From Muribaculaceae bacterium (GTDB lineage: Bacteria > Bacteroidota > Bacteroidia > Bacteroidales > Muribaculaceae): 14,630 bases of DNA. Position 1 is the stretch's first letter. Each line of letters begins with the position of its first letter. Made by a program: the position numbers and the translations under genes. The stretch is taken from NCBI GenBank assembly GCA_009775195.1, contig VSPF01000068.1, positions 1-14,630 on the forward strand, in the 5' to 3' direction. This document shows, piece by piece, positions 6,448 through 13,247 of this stretch. The notes beneath the pieces were generated by a model. It saw nothing but the letters and a program-made list of their open reading frames with translations, was not told the DNA's origin and did no database searches.

Positions 6448-8184
6448 TTATTTATTGTAGCCGGGGTTTTGTACGAGATTGGGATTGGCGTTGAGAATCG
6501 GGCGCATTATCGGGAATATCTCGGTGTTTTTGTCAGCATCGGGAGTCTTGTCCCACCATGTGCCGCTGCTGAATTTGCCAAAGCGAATCAGGTCGACCCT
6601 GCGGCGGCTCTCGGCAAAGAACTCGCGGCCCCACTCGGCAAGGAGTTCCGACTCGTCAAGGAAAGCCTTGCCTTCGGGTGAATAAAGCACTTCGTCGTAG
6701 TTCTCGGCCGGGTAGTTGCGCTTGCGTACGCTGTTGAGCAGCTTGGCGGCCTCGGTCTTGTTGCCGGCACGTAATTTACATTCTGCCAGCGAGTAGATGA
6801 TTTCCGGCAGGCGGATTTCGGTGTAGTCGCTCTCCATCTGGTGTGCGTCGTCATCGCTGTAGAAGGGGTATTTGGCGAAATGCCAGCCCGAGTTGTGGTC
6901 GCCGTTGCGGAGATTGCTGGTCTTGTTCGACGGCCATTTGTCGGGGGCGAGAGCCTGGAAATTGCCTACGGCGTCGCGTATATAGAGGTCGTAGGGCTGC
7001 TCGGGAGCGCGTACGCGGGCTTTTTTGCCATTTTCGTCGATATATTCGAGATAACCGAAGAGGAACATTCCCTCGCGCTTGCTGTCGCCGAGGTTGCGGT
7101 AGAGTTTCATGCGCTCGTCGCCGGGGTATTTGCGGAAATTCTGGATAGGCATGCCCAGCTCGTAGGTATAGAGGTTGCCGTCGAGGTCATACGACGGGGA
7201 TGCGGCATATTTGGTGTTGTGGTCGCCGCCTTTTGCCTTGCTGTCGTTGAAGTAGTAGCGTGCGCGGGCCGGTACTGTCCACCAGTATGTGTCGCCCTGA
7301 TAGAGCCAGTAGGAATAGCCTTGCGAGCTTGGGAAGCCGAAAATCACCTCGTCGCACCGGTCGTTGTCCCAGTCGAAGGCGGCATCCCAGCGGTCGGCTA
7401 CGGCATACGTGCCATAGGTACCGTCAATGATGTCTTGAGCGACCTTCTCGCAGTCGGAGTAGCGGTTTTCGCCGATATAGACCTCGGCGTTGAGATAGAG
7501 GCGCACCAGCAGCGCGGCAGCACCGGCCTGGGTCCACTGCCCCTGGAGGTTGGCACCGCTGCCGAGGCTGTCTTTCTTTAAAAGCAGCGTGGTGCAGTCT
7601 TTGAGCTCGCTTTCGATGAAGTCAAAAATGACCTTGGGCTCGACCTGCTTCTCGGTGTTGAGCGATACGTCGTTATAGCTTACAGCCAAAGGTATGTGGC
7701 GGAAGGCATCGAGCAGGCGTAGGTAGAACCAAGCACGCAGGGCACGGCACTGCGCGTTGAGGTTGTCGAACTCTGCCTGCGAGAAACCGAATTGTTCCGG
7801 GCTGAGCTTTGCAAGGTCTTCGATTACATAATTGCACTGCATGATGCCCTGGAAGCAGCCGTTCCACTCGGTTTGTGCGTCGCCGCCGTCTTCTACGTTC
7901 CACTGGTGGTAGTGCAGGCGTCGCCATTGGCCGCCGTCGTCCCACCAGCCGTCGCGGGTAGGCGTGATAAGCTGGTCGGCGGTGAGCTCGTTGAGCACGT
8001 GGCGGCTGCAGATACTCCAATAGGCATGTTCGAAGGGGCGGAAGACCGCGCGGACGACATCGTTCTTGGTGTTGTAGTAGTTTTGCGTGCCCACCTGGTC
8101 GTAGAGCGTTTCATCCAGGTTGGTGCAGCCGCTCATGGCAATCGCGCAAAGGGCTGCCGACGCTATATATTTTAGGAGTTTCAT
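6448..8184 (-). CDS. susD: SusD-family glycan-binding lipoprotein
   Basis: The 578-residue protein has a lipoprotein signal (AMSGC, Cys20) followed by TNLDE. The N-terminal SusD region has ELTADQL and a tryptophan-rich stretch at about 80-87 (WWDDGGQW). The helical repeat core shows WTQAGAAALLVRLYLNAEVY (about 217-236) and RLPEIIYSLAECKLRAGN. The C-terminal part has the usual EWGREFFAESRRRVDLIRFGKF motif. SusD proteins sit over the SusC barrel as a lid and help capture oligosaccharides. The gene starts 20 bases after susC ends, the standard pairing. Many exposed tryptophans and tyrosines (for example SYWLYQGDTYWWTVP) could stack on sugar rings, but the binding residues cannot be assigned by eye. 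Family assignment is very secure. Confidence 0.95.
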   Translation of the reverse strand: MKLLKYIASAALCAIAMSGCTNLDETLYDQVGTQNYYNTKNDVVRAVFRPFEHAYWSICSRHVLNELTADQLITPTRDGWWDDGGQWRRLHYHQWNVEDGGDAQTEWNGCFQGIMQCNYVIEDLAKLSPEQFGFSQAEFDNLNAQCRALRAWFYLRLLDAFRHIPLAVSYNDVSLNTEKQVEPKVIFDFIESELKDCTTLLLKKDSLGSGANLQGQWTQAGAAALLVRLYLNAEVYIGENRYSDCEKVAQDIIDGTYGTYAVADRWDAAFDWDNDRCDEVIFGFPSSQGYSYWLYQGDTYWWTVPARARYYFNDSKAKGGDHNTKYAASPSYDLDGNLYTYELGMPIQNFRKYPGDERMKLYRNLGDSKREGMFLFGYLEYIDENGKKARVRAPEQPYDLYIRDAVGNFQALAPDKWPSNKTSNLRNGDHNSGWHFAKYPFYSDDDAHQMESDYTEIRLPEIIYSLAECKLRAGNKTEAAKLLNSVRKRNYPAENYDEVLYSPEGKAFLDESELLAEWGREFFAESRRRVDLIRFGKFSSGTWWDKTPDADKNTEIFPIMRPILNANPNLVQNPGYNK

Positions 8185-8204
8185 TTGTGTCTGTTTTCAG
8201 GTTA

Positions 8205-11195
8205 TTAGAAGTCGAGTTGCAGACCGACGATAAACTGCCGGGTCGAAGGATAGTAGGTGCGCGAACCTTGGCCGCCGGGCGTGAGGCCGTTGACCTGGTA
8301 TGTAGACGGGTCTACGCCGCTGAACTTTGTGATAGTGAACACGTTTTTCACAGTGCCGTATAGCCTGACGCGGTTGAGGAAGCGGCATTTGGGTGTCGGC
8401 AGCGTGTAGCCCAGCGTGAGCATGTCGAGTTTGAAGTAATCGCCTCTCTCGAGGAAATAGTCGCTTACCACGGGGTTGGCGTCGGGATTGATGTCGAAAT
8501 TCTTGCCGTATGCCTTTTTGAGCAGGTTGCCGGTGAAGTTGCGGGTGCCGTAGTAGAAGTCGTGGATGTTGAACAGGTCGAACCCGAACGCGCCACGGAA
8601 GAACAACGCGAGGTCGAAATTCTTGTAGCGGAAATTATGGCTTGTCGACATGGTGAATTTCGGCATACCGTTGCCTACGACCACGCGGTCGGCGTCGGTG
8701 GCCTGCGAGGCGCGGATTATATCGCCGTCCTTGTCATATACCAGCCATTCGCCGCCATTGGTGATGCCGGCATATTTCCACATATAGAAGTTGCCGAGCG
8801 GTTTGCCTTTTTCAATACGCTGCAGGTTGTAGTAGGGGTAGGGGTCTTCGGTGCCGCACATGTTGTAGAAATCCTGACCAACGTATTCCGAGTTGCTGAA
8901 ATCGACGAACTTGTTGCTCATCACCGTGCCTATGACATTGAAGTTGTATGTGAAATCTTTGGTGGTCACGGCATTGAAACTCAGGTCAAATTCGAAACCG
9001 GTATTTTTCATCGTGCCCACGTTGACAAATGTCTCGTCGAAAAGGTAGGGCGGTACTGATACCTTGTAGTTGCCGAGAAGGTCCTGCTGGCGGCGGTTGA
9101 AGTAGTTCAGCGAGCCGTAGAAGCGGTTGTTGAAGAGCGAGAAGTCGATGCCGACGTTCCAGTTCTTGCCTTTTTCCCAACGCAGGTCGGGATTGACATT
9201 TTTTCCGGGACCCCACACCTGGTAGTATTTGCCGTTGTAGAAATAGTAGCCGAAACCAGACATGGTGTTGAGTGAGTTGTAGCTGCCGAAATCCTGGTTG
9301 CCGGTAACACCGTAGTCTCCACGTATTTTCAAGTCGTTAACCCACTCGATATCTTTCATGAAAGACTCCTGCGAGATGCGCCAGCCTGCCGACACTGCCG
9401 GGAAATCGCCCCACTTGTGGTTGGCACCGAATTTTGAAGAACCTTCGTGGCGCAGCGATGCAGTGAAAAGGTATTTGCCCTCGTAGTCGTAGCTTACGCG
9501 ACCGAAGAACGAGATAAGTTTGGCATCGTTTTTATAGCTGCCCATGAGCACCTCGCCTTCTTCTTTGGCAAGTTCGCCCGAGCCCATATTGTCGGCACCG
9601 AGGCCGTCGTTGGGGAAGTCTTTGTTCTCTACATTAAAGCCCTGGTATTGCGAATATTGGTATGAATAACCGACCATAGCCTTGATGTTGTGCTTGTCGG
9701 CGATGCGGGTGCTATAATTCGTCAGCCACTCTACCACGTATTGACGTTCCTTGGAGTAGGCACGGCTTGCCTCGCCATCGCGGCCGTTGTTGATGGCGAG
9801 AGTGCTGGTCGACGGGCGGAACCACGAGTCGTTGTTGCTGTACTGGTGGTCGGCAAACATTATCTGGGTAGAGAGGTTGTGGTTGGCTGACTCGTTTTTC
9901 GAAAGCAGGGGTAGCAGGTTGAGCTTGATTGTGCCGTCCCAGTCGAGGAGTTTTGTGTCAGAGTGATTTTTCTCGAGTTTCTGTAGTTCTACGGGGTTGC
10001 TGCCAACCACCTGCCCTTGGAAGTTGTAGTACTGATTTGGATTTTCGGGGTCCATCAGCGGGGTTGTCGGGTTTGCCTCGATTGCATTGCGAAATACACT
10101 CCAGTCGGCATTGTCGCGGTATATGATTCGTGGGGCCACATTGAGGCTGATGGTGAAGAGTCCGCCCTTGGTAGTGTGCATTACCGATGCGCGGGCACCG
10201 TATTCCTCACGGTTCGAACGTAGGTCTACGCCGTTGGCATCGCGATAGTCGGCACTTACGCGGTAGTTGCTGCGTTCGTTGCCGCCGCTCACGGTCAGTG
10301 TGTGCTGCATGGTGAAGCCAGTGCGCGACACTGCGTCGAGCCAGTCGATGTTGCCGCCAAGGTTGACACCTCGGTCGCCCCAGCCTAAGCGCACGTCGCG
10401 ATACTCCTGGGCATTCATCATGTCGAGTTCCTTTACTATCTTGTCCCAGGCGAAAGTGCCCGAATATGACGTGTGGGTATTGCCGTCCTTGCTGCCTTTT
10501 TTAGTTGTGACAAGTATAACGCCGTTAGAGCCGCGTGTGCCGTAGATTGCCGATGCCGCGCCGTCCTTCAGAATGTCGAACGAGGCGATATCGTTGGGGT
10601 TGATGTTTGTAAGGTTGCCGCCGGGCACACCGTCGATGACAATCAGCGGGCCCAGACCGGCCGAACGCGACGATACGCCGCGTATCTGTATGCTTGCCTG
10701 GTTGTTGGGGTCGCCGGCACCGGTATTGGTAATGGATACACCGGGCACTTTTCCCTGAATCATCATCGATGGGTCGAGCGAGCTGACCGAAAGGAAGTCT
10801 TTTTCACTGACATGCGATATTGCCGAGGTCAGTTCTTTCTTGTCCATCGTGCCATAGCCTATGACGACAACCTCGCTCAGAACCTCGGAGTTTTCTTTCA
10901 TGACCACGTTGATTACGCTGCGCCCGTCTACGGCTTCTTCGATGGTCAAATATCCGATGTAGGAGAATTTGAGTTTAGCTTTGGCATCTGCCGTAAGGCC
11001 GAAGTTGCCGTCGATGTCTGTTGCAGCACCGATTTTGGTGCCGGGAACGGTCACGCTGACACCGATTAGGGGTTCGCCTGACTGGTCTGTCACTGTTCCT
11101 TTGATGCTGATTTGTTGGGCGGACATCAGTTGACATCCGAATATCACAAAGAGCAAAAAGAACAGGCATTGAAGTTTGCACTTGCTTTTTCTCAT
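8205..11195 (-). CDS. susC: SusC-family TonB-dependent outer-membrane importer
   Basis: This 996-residue protein begins with a signal peptide (1 to about 27, ending MSAQ). The N-terminal carboxypeptidase-regulatory-like domain (about 29-100) contains IKGTVTDQSGEPLIGVSV and the DIDGNFGL turn. A TonB-box-like segment, SEVVVIGYGT, lies at about 107-116. The plug follows, with PGVSITNTGAGDPNNQASIQ, the RGVSS and PLIVIDGVPGG motifs and the AASAIYGTRGSNGVILVTTKKG signature of SusC/RagA transporters (about 214-234). The rest is a 22-strand beta-barrel that ends in an aromatic residue (VGLQLDF), as outer-membrane barrels do. It imports oligosaccharides using energy from TonB-ExbBD, with SusD as the lid. 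It is the first gene of the operon, with a candidate promoter about 75 bases upstream. Family assignment is near certain; the substrate is inferred from neighbours. Confidence 0.97.
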   Translation of the reverse strand: MRKSKCKLQCLFFLLFVIFGCQLMSAQQISIKGTVTDQSGEPLIGVSVTVPGTKIGAATDIDGNFGLTADAKAKLKFSYIGYLTIEEAVDGRSVINVVMKENSEVLSEVVVIGYGTMDKKELTSAISHVSEKDFLSVSSLDPSMMIQGKVPGVSITNTGAGDPNNQASIQIRGVSSRSAGLGPLIVIDGVPGGNLTNINPNDIASFDILKDGAASAIYGTRGSNGVILVTTKKGSKDGNTHTSYSGTFAWDKIVKELDMMNAQEYRDVRLGWGDRGVNLGGNIDWLDAVSRTGFTMQHTLTVSGGNERSNYRVSADYRDANGVDLRSNREEYGARASVMHTTKGGLFTISLNVAPRIIYRDNADWSVFRNAIEANPTTPLMDPENPNQYYNFQGQVVGSNPVELQKLEKNHSDTKLLDWDGTIKLNLLPLLSKNESANHNLSTQIMFADHQYSNNDSWFRPSTSTLAINNGRDGEASRAYSKERQYVVEWLTNYSTRIADKHNIKAMVGYSYQYSQYQGFNVENKDFPNDGLGADNMGSGELAKEEGEVLMGSYKNDAKLISFFGRVSYDYEGKYLFTASLRHEGSSKFGANHKWGDFPAVSAGWRISQESFMKDIEWVNDLKIRGDYGVTGNQDFGSYNSLNTMSGFGYYFYNGKYYQVWGPGKNVNPDLRWEKGKNWNVGIDFSLFNNRFYGSLNYFNRRQQDLLGNYKVSVPPYLFDETFVNVGTMKNTGFEFDLSFNAVTTKDFTYNFNVIGTVMSNKFVDFSNSEYVGQDFYNMCGTEDPYPYYNLQRIEKGKPLGNFYMWKYAGITNGGEWLVYDKDGDIIRASQATDADRVVVGNGMPKFTMSTSHNFRYKNFDLALFFRGAFGFDLFNIHDFYYGTRNFTGNLLKKAYGKNFDINPDANPVVSDYFLERGDYFKLDMLTLGYTLPTPKCRFLNRVRLYGTVKNVFTITKFSGVDPSTYQVNGLTPGGQGSRTYYPSTRQFIVGLQLDF

Positions 11196-11268
11196 GGTTT
11201 ATATATGATTTTTAAGTTGTTTTCAAGGTATAGTTAAACGAAAGTCACCACGATTTGCTAACCGGATG

Positions 11269-11300
11269 CAAAGTTATATGCAGATTATGGCAGTGTCAAT
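11269..11300 (-). promoter_or_regulatory. Candidate promoter of the susC operon
   Basis: On the minus strand, TAACTTTG (complement of 11269-11276) fits the Bacteroidota -7 consensus TAnnTTTG exactly. ATTG (complement of 11297-11300) lies 20 bases upstream in the place of the -33 TTTG element. The start of transcription would be near 11262, giving a 5' leader of about 65-70 bases before the susC ATG. The rest of the 294-base gap to susR contains no gene, only upstream sequence with possible activator sites. Confidence 0.7.
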
Positions 11301-11308
11301 AGCATATA
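11275..11308. repeat. Inverted repeat over the susC promoter
   Basis: TATATGC (11275-11281) and GCATATA (11302-11308) are exact reverse complements, 20 bases apart. The arms flank the -33 element, and one touches the -7 element. This could be an operator for the SusR-like or another regulator. Seven-base arms in an A/T-rich gap can also arise by chance. Confidence 0.35.
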
Positions 11309-11489
11309 CCCAAAAAGTAGCGTGTGATGAATGGATAAATACTGATTTTCAGCGTGTTAACCCTTTGTAAATCTCCTTTTTTTGTAGCTGAAATAGAAGT
11401 GTGAAATAGGTTTTTGCGGCCAAGGGAGGCAAGAAGTAGCCAAGATATAACCCGTGTTTGCCCCCCGGAATAGTGGTCAGGAGCGAGGG

Positions 11490-13151
11490 CTATCGTGCTT
11501 CGCGCCCGATATTGACAACCTCGGCCTCGAGCGTATTGCGGTCGCCCTTTGCCTTGTTGCGTACCTTGGTTCGGTAATTATAGATGGTGGTAAGTGAATA
11601 GCGCAGGAACTTGGCGATTTTTTCGCTGTCGGTGATGCCGAGCCTGATTAGCGCGTATATGCGTAGCTCGGTGTTGAGTGTGCCCTCTTTCTTGGGCACG
11701 ATAGCTTCGTCGGGTAGCAATAGCCGGTTAAAATCGTCGACAAAGGTCGGGAAGAGGCTCAAGAAGGTCTTGTCGAACTGGTAATAGAAGGCTTTTAGTT
11801 CGTCGTCGATTATCGACGATGACTTTAATAGTTGCTTTAGTTCGTCTGATTTGCCCGACTTGACAAGATTGTTGAGCGTTTTTCGATAAGAGTCGAGTTT
11901 TTCGATATATACGAGGCACTGGTCCATATATCGGCCGATATATACTTCTTTGAGTTCGGAGTTCTCGGCGATGGCATCGTTTGCCTCGGTCAGTTTCCTG
12001 TTCGAGGTTTTGAGTTCTTCGGTTAGTCTGTTCTGCCTCTCATAGGCCGCCGTCAGTTCCTTGTGATTGTTCTTTATGCGTATCATCTGCTTCCTCATAT
12101 AGAACAGCATGACGACAAGCAGGAGGGCCAGGACTGCTATGATGATTATGAATAGCTCGAGGGTTTCTTTCTGCTTCCTTACCGTCTCGACATATATACC
12201 GTTAATCATGGGGTAAGTGTCGTTGAGTTCTATGATGCGCTGTCGGGCGTTGCATTTTGCGGCATCGTCGACGGCAATTGTCATAAACCTATATGCGCGG
12301 TCTAAATCACCCTCCTCATACAGCATCAGGGCGAGTTGGCGCAGTGATATGTATTCTCTTACCGATGATTTTAGGTCTGAGATTGCAGATATGATAAGGT
12401 TCTCTTTCTGCAAATCTTTGTCCCCGGTTTTGGCATAAGCCTCAGCCAGGGTCCAGGCGCAGATTGCCCTGTCGTGTTCCGACAGCTCGTTGTCGCGCAT
12501 AAATGCCTGCATGAGCTTTATCGCCTCGGTCGGAGAGCCGTTTACGTTCAGAATGTCGGCTTTGGTTATGACATGTGCAAGCGACCCGGGTTCGTTCGCT
12601 TTTGTTATTGAGTCACGATATGAATTGGTGAGATGTAAATATCTTGACTTGTCAGCCGGGAAGGCGGCGTAGTCGGCCATGCGCCCGTAGACGGTGCGCT
12701 TGATGTGGTAGTAATATGGCCGAAGATAGTCGGGCAGCACGTCAAATGGCACCGAGTCCATCAGGTTGAGGCACTCGTGATACATGCCTGTGGCACCAAA
12801 GATATTGGCGCGGTTCATACGGGCGTTCTGCAATAGGTTGTTGTCGCCGATTCGTTTGGCCAATGCTGCCTGGCGCAGGCTGATATTGTAGGCAGAGTCG
12901 GTGTTGAACGGTATATACTCGTCGTACATGTGGTTGAGTACGTCGAAACGGCCTCGGTCGTTGTCTTCTGATAGAAGATTGCTATGCAGTTCTGACAGTC
13001 GAGCCTCTTTTTGTTTCAGATATATATCCCTGTTGGCTATGACATCGTCTAACTGCTTCATTAGTGAATCAGTTGTCGTCATTCCTAATGCTGTTAGGCA
13101 GCATAGATAGAGAAGACCAAAAAATATCAGGTGCTTACATGGTATTGTCAT
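11490..13151 (-). CDS. susR: SusR-like membrane-bound transcription regulator
   Basis: This 553-residue protein is similar in size to SusR regulators. An N-terminal hydrophobic signal or membrane segment (1 to about 23) precedes a helical, TPR-like periplasmic part (about 25-325; for example AICAWTLAEAYAKTGDKDLQKE). A clear membrane helix follows (about 333-352, LFIIIIAVLALLLVVMLFYM), then a coiled coil (about 355-400). The C-terminal cytoplasmic part matches the DUF6377 type, with a helix-turn-helix at about 495-535 (ELRIYALIRLGITDSEKIAKFLRYSLTTIYNYRTKVRNKA is the region; key residues DSEKIA and TTIYNYR). SusR regulators sense an oligosaccharide such as maltose and activate their sus operon. 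The gene lies directly upstream of susC on the same strand. The ATG at 13151 is chosen because it supplies the N-terminal hydrophobic segment. A palindrome covers that start codon. Confidence 0.9.
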   Translation of the reverse strand: MTIPCKHLIFFGLLYLCCLTALGMTTTDSLMKQLDDVIANRDIYLKQKEARLSELHSNLLSEDNDRGRFDVLNHMYDEYIPFNTDSAYNISLRQAALAKRIGDNNLLQNARMNRANIFGATGMYHECLNLMDSVPFDVLPDYLRPYYYHIKRTVYGRMADYAAFPADKSRYLHLTNSYRDSITKANEPGSLAHVITKADILNVNGSPTEAIKLMQAFMRDNELSEHDRAICAWTLAEAYAKTGDKDLQKENLIISAISDLKSSVREYISLRQLALMLYEEGDLDRAYRFMTIAVDDAAKCNARQRIIELNDTYPMINGIYVETVRKQKETLELFIIIIAVLALLLVVMLFYMRKQMIRIKNNHKELTAAYERQNRLTEELKTSNRKLTEANDAIAENSELKEVYIGRYMDQCLVYIEKLDSYRKTLNNLVKSGKSDELKQLLKSSSIIDDELKAFYYQFDKTFLSLFPTFVDDFNRLLLPDEAIVPKKEGTLNTELRIYALIRLGITDSEKIAKFLRYSLTTIYNYRTKVRNKAKGDRNTLEAEVVNIGREAR

Positions 13152-13162
13152 TCTAATGACAA
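13145..13162. promoter_or_regulatory. Palindrome over the susR start codon and predicted transcription start
   Basis: TTGTCATT (13145-13152) and AATGACAA (13155-13162) are exact reverse complements around a 2-base centre. The site covers the susR ATG (13149-13151), the predicted start of transcription and three bases of the -7 element. A protein bound here would block transcription, so it is a candidate operator, perhaps for autoregulation. The palindrome is certain; its function is not. Confidence 0.5.
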
Positions 13163-13191
13163 AGTTAGGAAAAATTTTTTATGCCCCGAAA
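13160..13191 (-). promoter_or_regulatory. Candidate susR promoter giving a near-leaderless message
   Basis: TAACTTTG (complement of 13160-13167) is a perfect -7 element, identical to that of the susC promoter. A weak -33 match, TTTC (complement of 13188-13191), lies 20 bases upstream, the same spacing as at susC. Transcription would begin within a few bases of the ATG at 13151, so the message would have almost no leader. The -33 element falls inside one arm of the GH31 terminator hairpin. Confidence 0.55.
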
Positions 13192-13221
13192 TGTTTAATT
13201 GTTAAAAACACTTCGGGGCAT
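13181..13221 (-). terminator. Terminator-like hairpin after the GH31 gene
   Basis: ATGCCCCGAA (13181-13190) pairs with TTCGGGGCAT (13212-13221). After one mismatch, TGTTT (13192-13196) pairs with AAACA (13206-13210). The hairpin lies 26 bases beyond the GH31 stop codon. On the minus strand the stem is followed by six A and then five T residues, so the T-run is displaced from the usual place. It probably ends the GH31 transcript, with some chance of read-through into susR. Confidence 0.6.
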
Positions 13222-13247
13222 CACTCAGCACCATGCTGCGTATATGC

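Larger units (their letters stand above)
410..11262 (-). other. Predicted six-gene Sus-type operon (polysaccharide utilization locus)
   Basis: Six genes run in one direction from the promoter near 11262-11300 to the terminator at 321-361: susC, susD, a four-module SusE/F-like gene, a GH27-like gene, a GH97 gene and a two-module SusE/F-like gene. Gaps are 20, 23, 61, 12 and 11 bases. I see no internal TAnnTTTG element in the gaps. The order, binding and import first and enzymes after, is typical of PULs. With the flanking susR-like and GH31 genes, the locus has what is needed for binding, cutting, import, final digestion and control of an alpha-linked glycan. Confidence 0.85.

Noticed and set aside
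6841..7581. Long plus-strand open frame opposite susD
   Set aside because: Antisense shadow of susD; low-complexity V/A/G/E-rich translation without any known motif.
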